Positions 1 to 13,100 of a stretch of DNA of 64,000 nt are shown here, in pieces. Below the pieces are notes generated by a model. The model was not told the DNA's origin, did not search any database, and worked only from the letters and a program-made list of their open reading frames with translations. Both the position numbers and the translations under genes were made by a program. This DNA is from Hyperoodon ampullatus (Eukaryota > Chordata > Mammalia > Artiodactyla > Ziphiidae): NCBI GenBank assembly GCA_949752795.1, contig OX457072.1, positions 1,736,001 to 1,800,000 of the forward strand, written 5' to 3'. How positions within the stretch are numbered: the first letter of the stretch is position 1; the number at the start of each line of letters is the position of its first letter.

Positions 1-1754
1 TTTCCGAACATATTTGTAGCCCTTTACATTTTTTAAATAACAGTTTTTCTTAGAAGGTTTATTGATTGTTTTACATTTTATACCTCATTTTAAAATGATT
101 CCAGTTCTTGGTTTTTTAATGTATTGCTTTAAAATGTGTAATCACTTCCTAAAATCCAAGCTTCTTAAAATATGTTTTAATTTGTTTCCTCCAATAATAG
201 AACTAAATTTCCCTGATTTTTTTAGAGTCTTCACCGACTGCAAACTCAAGGAGTCTTGCTGCTCTCAGTGAGGACCTAGGTTCCCCTGACTGAGCTCGGT
301 CTGTTGGAACCCCAGAGGCAGATCAAAGCAAGAGTGACTTTGTCCAGAACACCCAGCCCCCTATGCACAGCCTGCTTCCTTTCTTAATGAAATACAATGA
401 TCATCATTGATAAAAATGTGATTTTATCTTTTATTTTTGTTATCTTAATAACATTTTCTTGGATTTATTAATATGCTAGCACGTACCTACTCTTCTGTTA
501 GAGCTCCATAAATGCACAACTGTTACATAAAGTACTTATTTCTGTTTTTCCAAAACATCTTTCAAGTCCCAGAGTGCTAATTACTTATATCTCACTTTTA
601 AAAATTTGTTTTATTGACCTATTTACACTCTTGAAAGCTCAAAGGCATCATTTCTTTTCATTCTGGAAGTTCTCACCGTTTCCCTTTGTCCTTATATACT
701 GACACACACATCCGTATCATTCTTACATTATTATTTTTTCCTTAAGTTATACCATTTGCATTACATTTTCTATGTCAGGTGTGAACAAAACACTGATTTG
801 GCAAATGTTTTAAATAATTGTACATGATTTCTGTGACTGATCTGATGATTCCTCAAATGTTTGTTTGTCCTTTTAGTTATAAAAAGTACAGCCTTCCAGT
901 GTTTTCATGAAGCTTCCAAAGCAATTTAAGGTCCTTATTTCAAGCAACCAAATATCTCTTAGGAAAAGGATGTGGTAATAAAAGGATTCAGTCACTTCTT
1001 CTCATGAAGGACTTAATGCACAAAAGATATTTAATCTTGCTTTCCAAATAAACCAAAATCCTCTCTCTGTCTTTCTCAATATCTAATTGTCTAGGGAGCA
1101 TTCCTTCCCCATGTAAGTGGGTCTAAGAGCAAGATATTTATGAATTATTACAACTTCATGTTGCAGAATTCCCTTCCCCTTCATTCTGAGTTAGAAGCAC
1201 AGCCTGACTATCATTCTGAAAATAAGCACTGGGGAACAATGCTTTTTAAAATCCTAATATTTTAATATACTCCAGTAATTTTAATAAAATATGACAGTAT
1301 AACTATGTTAGGAAAACCTTCCTAGTATATTCTAAATAAAAATTTATATAACACATAAAATATGAATAAATTGAATATTTATGAAGCATTTAAAATAAGT
1401 GACAACTTATCTCTATATGAATTTTCTGGTTAGTAAAATTTTGTGAGGGCAGTTAGTAGAACATAGCCTTTGTGTAGAAGAAAGCTAGAAAATTAGTTTT
1501 GTTGCCCAAATCAATTTGGTGCCAATCTCAAGGATCCATCCCTTAAAAAAAGGATTACTTGTAATCCTCTACTCAGTTTAAATTCCTTCCTTCAGGTCTA
1601 TTTTAAGTTTTTCCATAATCTTTTTAGACTTAATACTTTTGGATTTCTGTTTACAGAAAGTTTCTGCCTTGCAAATTTCCTATTGTATGAAATCTTAAAA
1701 CTGTTTGACCTTCCAAAAGCTTATATTACTGTTTTTAAAAGTGAAAATACAATT
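1..1754. other. SNTG1 intron, no recognised element
   Basis: AT-rich intronic DNA upstream of the first exon in the window. I see no exon, RNA gene or repeat I can name. Short open frames here lack splice sites and coding character. Confidence 0.6.
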
Positions 1755-2140
1755 TTAATACTGAAGATGTGGTACACATATCAATGGAATATTACTCAGC
1801 CATAAAAAGGAACAAAATTGGGTCATTTGTAGAGACATGGATGGACCTAGAGACTGTGATACAGAGTGAAGTAAGTCAGAAAGAGAAAAACAAATATCAT
1901 ATATTAACACATATATGTGGAACCTAGAAAAATGGTACAGGTGAACTGGTTTGAAGGGCAGAAATAGAGACACAGATATAGAGAACAAATGTATGGACAC
2001 CAAGGGGGAAAAGTGGTTGGGGGTGGTGGTGGGATGAATTGGGAGATTGGGATTGACATGTGTACACTGATGTGTATAAAGTGGATGACTAAAAAGAGCC
2101 TGCTGTATAAAAAAATAAGTAAAATTTAAAAAAAAATTAA
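1755..2140 (+). mobile_element. LINE-1 3'-end fragment, 5'-truncated
   Basis: The segment begins in the late ORF2/3'-UTR stretch of LINE-1, with the wording for ATGGAATATTACTCAGCCAT followed by GTGAAGTAAGTCAGAAAGAG. It runs to an A-rich tail near 2130. The same wording recurs in the LINE-1 at 50.2-52.8 kb. It is a dead 5'-truncated copy in sense orientation within an SNTG1 intron. Confidence 0.85.
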
Positions 2141-2206
2141 GGAAACCAGATGTCAGACCCTTGAAGAAAAGTGTTGAAATCTCCTTCAAACTGGTCTAGA
2201 ATACAT

Positions 2207-2467
2207 TATTTATCTATTTATTTATTTATTTATTTTATTTTATTTTACTTTTTGGCTGCATTGGCTCTTTGTTGCGGTGCGTGGGCTTCTCATTGCAGTG
2301 GCCTTTCTTGTTGCAGAGCATGGGCTCTAGGCTCACAGTCTTCAGTAGTTGTGGCACATGGGCTTAGTTGCTCCGCGGCATGTGGGATCTTCCCGGACCA
2401 GGGTTCAAGCCCATGTCCCTGGCATTGGCATGCAGATTCTTAACGACTGTGCCACCAGCGAAGTCCC
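2207..2467 (-). mobile_element. CHR-type tRNA-derived SINE
   Basis: Reverse-oriented SINE. The (TTTA)n/(TTTTA)n tail comes first on the + strand and the tRNA-like head ends at GCGAAGTCCC. The body shares the wording CATGTGGGATCTTCCCGG with the other copies in the window. Divergence in the head suggests a moderately old insertion. Confidence 0.88.
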
Positions 2468-3717
2468 TTTTTTTTTTTAATGATGCAGTGGCACAGAGAG
2501 TTTGCAGTACCAGTTTTCAATCACATCACTTCGTTTTTATTAATAATAACTATACTTTTGCTGTTACACATTACTTTATCAAGAAAACTATTGTTCTTGT
2601 TATTTTGCTAGTTGCTTCTTTAGAATGCCATCAACTTCTATGGTTGATAGTGTTTCTTATAGAAGCTCAGCAACACACACTGAGCACTGTCCACCTGGTG
2701 TTACTTATCCTTTGCAGATTTTAAAGAGTTGAATAGATCAGACCTATTGCTCACCATCCCAAAAGTGAAGATTAGAGGAAGTCTAGGTGACAACTACTCG
2801 AGTGCTGTGTAGAAGTTGCACACAAGGATCCCACTTTCTGGAACCTTGCTGCTCCGTCCTGCCAGCCTGTCATGGTTACACTGAGTATGTCAAGACACAC
2901 TGTTAGAGATGGACTTTGGAGCGCGTTAGGTTTTCTCATTGTTTAATACATACACGAACCTGATTTATTAAATTTAACTTATGTGATTAGATTTCATTTC
3001 TTGTTTTTTCCGCTTTCAGTTTGGCAGCTTTAAAATTGTTATATCTCATCTGTAAGGAAAAGCGTCTCTCTGGCTCTGAAATATCCAAAATATTTTCAAT
3101 TAACATATTTTTCTAAATAACAAAATTAGAACAGTTAAATTTTACATTTGGGATTACATCTATCAATCAGTTGGATCTTGTCAAAATCAACTGTGTTCCT
3201 AATTTAAAAAAACCTATTTATTGAGAAAATTCTTCATCGAGTTTCAATTTGCTGTGGCCAAGAAAATATCATTGAGAGGAAAATAATGCACTCCTGTGAG
3301 ATGTTTTCTTTTCCGAGGATATATGTAGCTATAGTTACAGTGGTGTGTGTGTGTGTGTGGTTTTGTGATTTGGAAATATTGGTTGTGATGTTTTGGAAGT
3401 AATAGCTAGCCTTTTGATATATTTTTGTTTTATCAAAACATGGAATAAAGTTCAGCTTTGCCTTAGAGTTACGGTAGTCATTCTCTTCCTGTATCATTGT
3501 TCGTTTGGAAGAGCAAATGTACTTAATAGGAACTAAGACAATTCTTAGCCATAGATTTATGGTTACTCTTATCCCATTAGATAATTTTACTACTTTCTTC
3601 TTTGTTTCCCTATAGTGTGTTTGTACTTCAGCCATCCGTCACATATTGCATGTTTCTGTTCAGTTTCTGAATACCATACTAACGTGATTACCAGGTTAGT
3701 TGGTTGAGAGAAAGAGC
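2468..3717. other. SNTG1 intron, no gene; short (GT)n tract
   Basis: No exon or named repeat is recognised. A (GT)n run of about nine units lies near 3343-3359. Confidence 0.6.
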
Positions 3718-3945
3718 AGGCGTGTGTGTACAGCAAGAATCAGCAGCAGGTTGCCTGGGCTTGACTTCTGGTCCCAATAATTCCCAGCAATAAATCACTG
3801 ATAAATTACTTAGCTATCTTTATTTCAGAATTCTCACCATTATGTCAGGAATTTTAATTATAGCTACCTTCTGGGTTGTTGGTTTGAAGAAGTAAGCTAA
3901 GAAAGGGTACTTCATAAGTGCTGGATAAATGTTAGGGATTTCTGT
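3718..3945 (+). repeat. MIR SINE remnant
   Basis: The order of weakly conserved MIR landmarks is visible: a tRNA-like part around GCCTGGGCTTGACTTC, a core with AAATTACTTAGCTATCTTTA, then a 3' part ending in AAGTGCTGGATAAATGTTAG. Divergence is high, as expected for an ancient mammalian repeat. Confidence 0.65.
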
Positions 3946-4661
3946 CTCTGAATTGCTCTTGAAATGTGTGTCACCCTAAAGTGGCATCGGTCATGTCCTC
4001 TAAGGTGGTTCCTCTACTTTTATCCCATTTCGTGAATGATACAACCTTCTGGCAAATGGAAAGGTCCAGATGTGTTTTACCTTAGTCCAAATAAGTATTG
4101 AATGATGTGTTCCTTTCGTCCCTGGAATCAGAGGACACTGTTTTGAGCAAGTGCTGGAAATGAAGTGACTGGACTCACGTCTCTGGGATGAGATCACTGT
4201 GACTCTTCAAGGTCACCTTTCCCTGGTGCGGTAATAGCTCTGTGACAACCACACACATCACAGAAAGAGAACTCAGGCCCCAGAGATCAGAGACAAGGCT
4301 ATCATTCAATGGCAGATCTTTCTGGTACCACGTCCCAAGTGGAAGCCACACACAGACGCCTCCGTCCCGGCGGTGGGAGCCTCTGTGGAGTCATTCCCGG
4401 GGCCTCTTGTTGCACAGCCAGCAGCAGGGGTGGGAATACAAGCCTGGCTGGTTGACCCCCTGGTGCTGCTCTTTCTCCACTGCCCTCCATTAAGGGACTT
4501 TCTTTGAGCATATAATCGTCTCCATCATTGAAATTCCTACAACTCACCCATCCACCTGCTTAGCTGTGCGCCAGAGGGAGGAGGGGGCAGGCGTGCACGC
4601 CGCTTCTGCAGAAGGGGTGCTTGTGTAACAGGCAATTTCATCTTAAAGACTTGCTTAATCT
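3946..4661. other. SNTG1 intron, no recognised element
   Basis: Single-copy-looking intron, somewhat richer in GC from 4320 to 4610. Overlapping open frames occur on both strands but show no splice structure or recognisable protein. Confidence 0.5.
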
Positions 4662-5053
4662 GGGGCTTCCCTGGGGGCGCAGTGGTTAAGAATCTGCCTG
4701 CCAATGCAGGGGACACAGTTTCGAGCCCTGGTCTGGGAAGATCCCACATGCCATGGAGCAACTAAGCCCATGCACCACAACTGCTGAGCCTGCTCTCTAG
4801 AGCCCGCGAGCCACAACTACTGAGCCTGTGAGCCACAACTACTGAACCCGCGAGCCACAACTACTGAAGCCCACGCGCCTAGAGCCCGTGCTCCACAACA
4901 AGAGAAGCCAGTGCAATGAGAAGCCCGCACACCACAGTGAAGAGTAGCCCCCGCTCGCTGCAACTAGAGAAAGCCCACGCACAGGAATGATGACCCAACG
5001 CAGCCAAAAATAAATAAATAAAATAAAATAAAATAAAATACATTTTTAAAAAA
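4662..5053 (+). mobile_element. CHR-type SINE, long form, with 17-bp target-site duplication
   Basis: Sense SINE with head GGGCTTCCCTGGGGGCGCAG and an (AAATA)n/(AAAAT)n tail. The bases AAGACTTGCTTAATCT occur just before it (about 4645-4661) and just after its tail (about 5052-5068), which is the target-site duplication. The middle contains three to four imperfect tandem copies of a unit like GAGCCACAACTACTGAGCC. The tRNA-like promoter boxes in the head are SINE parts, not a tRNA gene. Confidence 0.95.
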
Positions 5054-5068
5054 AGACTTGCTTAATCT

Positions 5069-6387
5069 ACTGATTCAAGCACTATGAAGCCAACAGTCTT
5101 CTCCTGATGTGCTCACGTAGAATTTGCACATCATGTCAGGGATCCTGGTATAACCAGCTCTTAATGGGCTTGGGCTTCTTGACTTGGGGACAAAAGGCTG
5201 GTGAACGAAGGTTGGTGAACACACAGTGTAAAATTACGTGATTGTGTTCCAAGCACTGCAAAGAGACTTGGTTTTCTCACCGGACTGTGAGGTGTTACCC
5301 TTACGAGGCTCCAGCCCCAGCCCCTCTCTATGCTGGGCGAGGCTCGAGGCCCACGCGCACTGGAAGATGAGGGAGAGCAGGCAGAGGGGGACACGGGCAG
5401 AGGACGGCAGTCGCTCCATCCACCACTTCTGCCCACGCCCCCTAGCCCCGCTCTTGGGCTTGTCTCCCTTTGCTCACCAGCCTCCCGTTTGACCTCTGGT
5501 CCTCGTGGGCAGCACCCCGGGCCCTGGTCACAAGGAAGCAAAGGCTGCAACACAGCAGGGAGACTAAAGGCGCGTGCTCACAGCTCCGCCCGGCTCGGTC
5601 CCCCTGACAGCAGATACCCTGCAGTGAAGACACTTCCCATCTGCACTGGGTTTCCGTCCGAAGGACCTTAAGGACGGGACATGCACACACAGTATGATAA
5701 AATTCAACACATATTTAAACGTCATTCTGTTGGGTTTCTCTTCTCCCCTATACTGCTGTTTTTCTGGGGAAGCGCTTTCAAATACACAGAAGTCATAGCT
5801 AGCCATCTAAACGAAAGATAAATTGACACAGAATGTATTTATTAATCGATCTAATAATTTGGGAGCTAATACAATACATGCTGTGTAATAGATCACTTGT
5901 AACGCGTAAACTAAGATTTCATCACATTAGATTGCAGAAATTAAACTTATTTTGGACAGAAGAGTACCTGTATGCTTTGTATTTATGTAAAATCAGAGTT
6001 ATAAATGCCCTGTGATTGTATTTTATTTGTGTAGGAACATATAGTGAGTCAATGAACATTATAAAGCATATAGGTTTTTAAAAGTCAGTCATGGAAAAGA
6101 ATTACCTACAAAAGGAGAGAGGGGTATTTTCATTCCAGCTATAAGTGATGGCTCTGAGTTGTACCGTGCTCAATTATTTTTATAACGTCTACTTTCCAAC
6201 AATGTTATGTATATTAAAGCATATTTCATTAGTGTATATATGTGTGTATGTATGCAGCATTTTATATAGTTTTAAATTATTCATTGTTATATATACTTAG
6301 GTATACCACATAACCTATCTTCTATTCAACAGAAATGTATAAAAATGACAATACTCTTATTTTTGAATGCATGAAAGGAAACTTATT
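5069..6387. other. SNTG1 intron, no gene; GC-rich patch
   Basis: A GC-rich patch at about 5300-5660 gives open frames in several phases on both strands. None has splice signals or a recognisable protein. The remainder is AT-rich with short TA/TG runs near 6230-6290. Confidence 0.5.
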
Positions 6388-6403
6388 CTTGAAATATGTT
6401 TTT

Positions 6404-6687
6404 TTTTAATTAGTTTATTTATTTTTGCTGTGTTGGGTCTTCGTTTCTGTGAGAGGGCTTTCTCTAGTTGTGGCAAGCGGGGGCCACTCTTCATCGTGGT
6501 GCGCGGGCCTCTCACTATCGCGGCCTCTCTTGTTGTGGAGCACAGGCTCCAGACGCGCAGGCTCAGTAGTTGTGGCTCACGGGCTTAGTTGCTCCGCGAC
6601 ATGTGGGATCTTCCCAGACCAGGGCTCGAACCCGTGTGCCCTGCATTAGCAGGCAGATTCTCAACCACTGCGCCACCAGGGAAGCCC
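6404..6687 (-). mobile_element. CHR-type SINE with target-site duplication
   Basis: Antisense SINE ending on the + strand with CCACCAGGGAAGCCC. CTTGAAATATGTTTT flanks both sides (about 6388-6403 and 6687-6701), giving a clear target-site duplication. Close in wording to the copy at 25.3 kb. Confidence 0.94.
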
Positions 6688-6959
6688 TTGAAATATGTTT
6701 TGATGGTTGTACCACTAGGTAGAAAAATGGGCAAGGACTCAAAGTGACTCAGAAGGATCCAGTACAGCTAACGGTCCTTCACGGGACCTCACATTCTTCC
6801 CAATCAAGTGCCAATCGCATTGCTTTCGATGCCATTTATACACCAATAATTATGAACCTATTCAGAGCTCTGCCCTGCATCCTACCTCATGTCTTTATTG
6901 CCAGCTGGATGCTCCATGTGGGCGTCTGACCCACATCTCCCAGGGGACGTGCCCCCACT

Positions 6960-7700
6960 CCAGACAACCCCTCGCTGGCGGCCTGACCCACCCGCCATTC
7001 ACGTCCAAGAACTCAGGCACTGACCTCCAGTCTGTCTCTCACACCTGGCACCTCAGCAGGTGCATCCCACCCGTCTCCACGACGCCATCACCCTCGCACC
7101 TCCCCACGTTAGTCTTACTGCTTCTCACCCATCTTCCTGCCTTAAAACTTGCCCCCATTAGCGTTCAGTTCGAAGCAAAGCAAGACCCAAAATTTTCAGG
7201 CACCTGCAGGGGGCCGTGGCCCAGACCACCACACGCGCCCGGCCCTCCACCCTCTGCTCAGCCCCCCGCTGCCCACCCCACTTCCTCCGTCCTGCGCTGG
7301 CTCACGGCAGCTCTCCCAGATATCACAGATACTAGTTTACTCTCTCCCTTCATGCCTGCCCTCAAATGTCACCTCCTTGAAGAGACCTTTCTTATCATTC
7401 TGTATAAATGGCACGGCCCCTGGGGCTCGCACCCCCCAAAGCGCTAACAGGCTTTCCCGACGTCTGACTTGTTAGGAATAAGCATTTCCTTGTTTGCGTT
7501 CTGATTTGTCTCATCCCTGCTCTAGACAAGTCTCCGTGAGACAGAGATGCTCAGTGCTTGGGCTGCACACCACAGCAGTGCTTGGCACACAGCAGGCGTG
7601 CAGAACTTTCCTGGGTTAACATCAACTGAGCACCCACCATGGGCACTGGACTGGGCCAAGATAAAATACTTTCTGAGGTTGCAGGGGGTACGTGCAATCT
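6960..7700 (+). repeat. L2 LINE remnant (probable)
   Basis: Diverged wording typical of the L2 3' end is visible, including CTCAAATGTCACCTCCTTGA at about 7362 and GCAGTGCTTGGCACACAGCA near 7574. Limits are approximate, and the stretch may consist of two fragments. Open frames here are fossil or chance frames. Confidence 0.6.
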
Positions 7701-7739
7701 TGAACACCGCCCGAAAATGTTTCCACAGTTGAAAGTTAT

Positions 7740-9615
7740 TATTATTTGTTTAAAAAGAAGTATCGCTAGAAAAAAGAGAGAGAGAAGAAAAGGCAGAATC
7801 TAATGGTCCTGGATGTAAACAGCAATCAGTTTTATCCTGAGTTCTTTAGAAAATGACCCAGGAGCCAGGCCGGAGATGATACCATCTATATCATGACTAC
7901 TAATTGGGCAGTTTGGCCCCCAGACCTCCCCTTCATCTGACAAAGTGTGCAGGATTAATTGAACACATTTTATGAGAGGCTTGCTGGCCAGATACCACTT
8001 CTCACAATGATCTTCACTTTTTAAATCTCCACAGACACGGCTCTCAAACAGGATCCTGGGGTACATAAACAGAGGTGTGATTATAGATGACACAAGGGAC
8101 CCCCTTTATGTCTCCTGCTAGTCAGGTCCAGAGAAGTCCATCCTGGCTAGCTGGTATCTTTTACTACTTGAGGGATTAGGAAAAAGTTGATAGGTTTCAG
8201 TGGAGAGATACTAAAATCATTAAATAGCTAAGGCACGGTACCCCTGAGGAAAGGTAAAATAATTTGCTTCACTAGGTTTCATAAAGAGAAAGCCGAAAGA
8301 TGGCTTGATAATTGTCCTCAAGGATACAAAAGGTTACTTTTTAAAAAGTGGTGACCACTTGTTTTCAATCACATCTGAAGAGAGATTAAATTAGTGTAGA
8401 CTGCAGTGTGAGGTATCCAGTTTTCAGAAAAGGAATATCAGGAGATTGGAGAACGGTCTTCACATACCAAGTATTAAAGGCTGAGAATTAGAGTTTCATT
8501 CTTTGGAAATACTTACAGGTGGGACTGTTTGGATTATTTCTTAAAGGCAGGACCAAATGACCAGCCACAATTCCTACTGACCCTATAATGTCCACATCTG
8601 TAGGAACAACCAGTACATTTCTCTGACCCTCCGCACTGGACAGCCTGTTCTCCTAAAAGCCATATGCTCTTTGGATTTCAAAGCATGGATTTGAGGATTT
8701 TTTTTTTAGTATGATGTAATTATCCTCAGAACTAGAATATTAGGATTGAAATCTGAAAGATGAACCTTATAACTATTAACTAAAACCATTAATCTCAATA
8801 GGCAATATTGAAAGTCAACCCTGAATAATATTGTAAGAAGTTAATGTTATTGTTTTATGTGTCTCTTGTTTGTTTGCTTTTCTGGTGCTAGTTATGCTAA
8901 TTTATCATAGTGAAGCTTCTATGTGTTTCAATAATAATGTCTTTGGGAAAATGCTGATACCAATCAATAATGAAAACTGATTAAAGGATATTAAATAAGA
9001 AATCAAAAATGCAAAGCAGATACAAGGGTAAAAGTTTCTTTTAATAATTATATTTTGTTTATATGCCATATACTTTTTTAAAGCATTACCATATAAGAAA
9101 GCACTTTTCCCTTTGAATGTACACAGCATTTTTCCACATGGCCTGGTTGGCTTTACTGAAACTCTTCTTTTTTTAAGTAGGGTTTTCCTTTCTGTTTCCT
9201 GTCAAAAGCTAAATCTAGCACATATTAAGCCAGTGAAGGAGCGTAAGCTAGGCTGTGTGGATAGACTGGAACACGAGGATCCTTATCAAGGCTGTGACAG
9301 AGGGCGGGTTAGAGGACAGAGCCTCAGCTGGGTCAGTATATCCCACAGCCCCTGCTGCATTCTTTACCTTTTAACATCTCTGAAGTTGCTACACATACAG
9401 ATGTGTGAACACATTAGTTGAAAACTTCTAGTAAGACCAAGAAATCGCCATGTCAGAGTCTTTTTGACGTAATGAAATACAGTTACATAAGTAAGGTAAA
9501 TGTATATTTTTAAAAAAGCAATACAATTTCTGAAACATGTTAGACACAGTTTTTTCATATCTCATGTAGAAGAATATTCCCATGATAGTTTAAGGGTTAT
9601 AGAAATCAACTCAAT
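7740..9615. other. SNTG1 intron, no recognised element
   Basis: No exon, RNA gene or repeat could be named. A purine run AAAAAAGAGAGAGAGAAG lies near 7770. Confidence 0.5.
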
Positions 9616-9619
9616 ATAA

Positions 9620-9810
9620 GATACCATGCTTATAAAGCTCTTTAAATTTGCAAATACATTAATAAGTATTGTTTAATTTCACAGCTCTGTAAGGAAAAAG
9701 AGAAATTGTGTGTTATCCATCTGTACAGTAAGGAATTGAATCTCAAGCACTCAATGCTTTGGTAGTTACCTTGCTAGTAAGAGTTGAAGCCAGAAATCCT
9801 CATTTCTATC
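9620..9810 (-). repeat. MIR SINE remnant, antisense
   Basis: Reads as the complement of MIR: AAAGCTCTTTAAATTTGCAA, then TTAATTTCACAGCTCTGTAA, then a diverged GTTACCTTGCTAGTAAGAGT stretch. Old and eroded. Confidence 0.6.
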
Positions 9811-10039
9811 TTATGGACATGCCTCAGTGTCAATTCAAAGAAGAAGTGTTTCCGTTATAGACTTTGAGGCCTGGAAATTGTCTGCTGTGACCATTTGAAT
9901 GAAGAATTAGTGCTGTCATAGAGTGTAATCTTTGTCACTGCAGCATCCCCGCCACCCACTGGTCAGCACTGATCCAGGTGTGGCCCTGTCAGAGTAGAAC
10001 TGGTGTGTGCCAGCCTGTGTAACTCCAGATTTCCATCAG

Positions 10040-10192
10040 GACAGTGACCTGCTGGACCGGCGGAAACACTGCTTCACTGTGCAGTCCGAGTCTGGGGAGG
10101 ACCTCTACTTCTCCGTGGAATTAGACTCTGACCTCGTCCAGTGGGAAAGAGCCTTCCAAACAGCAACCTTTCTGGAAGTGGAACGGATACAG
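10040..10192 (+). CDS. SNTG1: SNTG1 coding exon, end of PH domain
   Basis: The exon encodes 51 residues in phase 0, beginning DSDLLDRRKHCFTVQSESGE and ending ATFLEVERIQ. An acceptor CAG lies at 10037-10039 and a good donor GTGAGA at 10193. An alternative acceptor at 10026-10028 would add 11 bases and shift the entry phase, so the start is slightly uncertain. The sequence fits the last strands and terminal helix of a pleckstrin-homology domain: HCFTV and LYFSVEL strands, then a helix with the typical tryptophan in QWERAFQ. In syntrophins the PH domains support membrane and dystrophin-complex association. The frame also stays open upstream to an ATG at 10007 by chance. No frameshift or stop is present. 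Confidence 0.9.
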
Positions 10193-13100
10193 GTGAGAGT
10201 CTGTGGAATTGTCGGACCTGTGACCCCCAAAGATGCATGACCACTCCCCTAGAATTCTAATATAAATTCAAAGGAGCATAAAAATGCAGTTCTGTGAGTC
10301 CTGACCTTCTTCTCAAATGTTCAATAATTAGCCATTGTTATTAAGTGAAGAGCAACACGGCTCTGAGAAACATTTTAATTTTCCTACAATTTGATCTTTC
10401 TAGGCTATTTCCTACCACTCATCAAAAACATATTTCTAACTTTAATTAGAATCTGCTCTCCCTTAAATCTAAAGTAGAAAATGCTCTTATTTTAATTAAT
10501 CGTTTCCAAAGCCATTTCCTGGCCTCCAATCACAGCCACCTAATTTCCAGACTGAACGACTTCATTCACTCACAAGCCTCATTCTTGCTAGAAAGCCTTC
10601 TCTTCATCTCTACCCTTCAAAACGACCCAGGGAATTTGAAGCTTTTTTCAGAGGTCACACCATCCAGGACAATGTTGCTAATCCCCCGTCAGCCCTGCCC
10701 TTCACCCCCATTGCCCCGTCCACAAGAGTCCTGTTCAAGCTCTCGCCCCTGCCGAGCTCAGTCTCTTTCATCTGCTTCCTTAGGTCTCCCCATGCTCTGC
10801 TGTGTTGGAGTGATGAGTGCTTGTCATCCGCACACTGAGTTGTGGGTTTCCAGGGATTATTTTATTCCTCTACCAACTGAAGTATAGTGCATTTTGTACA
10901 TCATGAGTAATCGGCAGATGTGTGTCAAACTTTATCGTGTTATCTCTTAACTGTGAAGTTAAATCTAGACCAGATGTCAAAAACCTGTAGCCTATACAAT
11001 TCACAGGACCGTGGACGGGAACAGGCTCTGCAGCTGACCCTTAACTGACCCTTAACAGAGACCAAGGGCAAAACTGAACAGTTGTGATGCACTTGAGTCA
11101 TAGAGCCAGGACCTAAATAGACACACGGACACAATTTTGAAAACAAATGTATGATGATGATAGTACAGCATTATTATCCCGAGATTCTTGCCTGTAACAG
11201 GGTACTTGGATGCATAGTTGTTCAATTATGTTGAACTGATATGTGACATGTATTAATTTCTTTCTTCTGACTACAAATTTCTATATTCAACCCATCAGAT
11301 CACACCAGTATGACATAACAATCAGGGGAAGGGAACAGGAGAAGACTTATTTTCACTTTTTTCAGTGCTTAATTGACATTTTCTCATATTCTGCTGATCT
11401 GCATTACCTAAAAATGTTAAAGTAACTGAGAAATGTTGTTTCAATAATTTAGCTGTATAGAACCTCAATTCAGTAAATAGATATTTTAATATCAAAGTAG
11501 AAAGATGAAAAATGCCTTAAATATTATTTTATTCCAAGTATCAACACTTAAGACCATTTTAAAGCATTGTATAAAGTTGTACAGGAGTTGACATTTTTGT
11601 TATTTATTTTGATAGTTTTGGGTTTTCCTAATTATCCTTCCCCTAGAAAATCACACTTCACTTGGAAACAAGTACATGGTGACTTCTACCTGCTGGTTTC
11701 AATTTAAAATTTCATTTTAAGTCTCCAGATGTTTAGAAGTGAAATAGAGATAAAATTATGTAGTTTCACTCTATTTTACTATTTTTTTTTTAAATCTGGA
11801 CCTCACATTCTCTAAACTGATGTCCTGAGCAATGCATTTCTTTGTACTAGCACCTTACGTATTCACAATACAAATTTGAGATGCATATGGTAAGTGAAAA
11901 GAAAAATATTTAATGTCTTTTTAGCTTTTGGTTGTTTTATAGATTTTATAATTTCCCCTTGTTTACTCTATCAGAAATCAGCAATCAATGACTGAACACT
12001 CTGGTTCTGTTATTTTCAAAATTCAAAGATATGAATATATTTACATGAAGAAGTTTGTGGTTTACTTCTATGTTTCTTATATCTCCACTTCCACTAAAGT
12101 TGGTAAAGAAATAAAGAGAGGACATACTCCTATTGTGAAACAGGCATACAAGTGGGAAATTAATAAACTGACTAATACAATAAAAATTAATAAATTAATC
12201 TATTTTTATTTTAAAATTAGTTTTCATTAACAGGACTGAACCCTAACAATTTCTAACTTCTAATCTATTCCTTTATCTATTTAAATATTTTCTGATCTCT
12301 AATGTACTTAATATTGATATAAATATATATTTATTTAAAGGATAATTCACTGAAAACAGGTATTTCTAAACATCCTACATTGTCATTTCAATTAACACCT
12401 TAAAACCTAGCCATACTTCCCAGGGTGACAGTAGAAAATGTAATGAACATTGAAACAGAAATATGACAATTTGCATGAATTACATCTTACATTCACCTAG
12501 TATTCAAAGTACCAGAGTTAAGCCTAATTAATTTACTGTATTTTTAGTACCTTTATTTGTCCAATTTCTAAACAATTTTCCCAGAGTAAGTGAATAATAC
12601 TGGTAAGGGACATATAATTGTTTTTTACACTAATTCAATATGAATTAATACAACCCTTTTAAAATATGACTTTCTGTGAAGAAGTGTGTCCCATTCAAAA
12701 ATTGATTTCTTTTAATGTTATTATTTCAGACTCTTTCATTGTGCTTTATCCAGCTATAGACATTTAGCTGTCATCCAAAAGGGCATGTAAAAAATCATTT
12801 TATGTGTGATGTATCTTCAAATATTGTGTAATAATATATAAAATTGTGCAAAAAATATATATTAATTATATATAATATATAATAATTGTGCAAAAATCTT
12901 TCAAAGTGTTTCTAGCTTGAAATTCCCTAAAAAGGATATTTTTTTTTTGCTTTTTTCTAGCTATAATTCAATTTTATTATAAAATAAATATAGAAATTAA
13001 GCAATAAATCAAACATTTCAATGTTAAAACATACAAATATACTCTTTACATATGTTTATTAAGACTATAAACCATAGAATAAAACTTCAGTGGGTCTCAA

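Noticed and set aside
4662..4760. tRNA-like A and B boxes in the SINE heads (also at 35341, 41256 and 46324)
   Set aside because: They are the promoter parts of tRNA-derived SINEs with tails and target-site duplications, not functional tRNA genes.
5161..5690. Cluster of overlapping open frames on both strands
   Set aside because: GC-rich composition gives few stops. There are no splice sites, no recognisable domains and no preferred frame, and the segment lies inside an SNTG1 intron.
11030..11060. CTGACCCTTAA repeated twice
   Set aside because: Two copies of an 11-base word only; no extended array or function is suggested.
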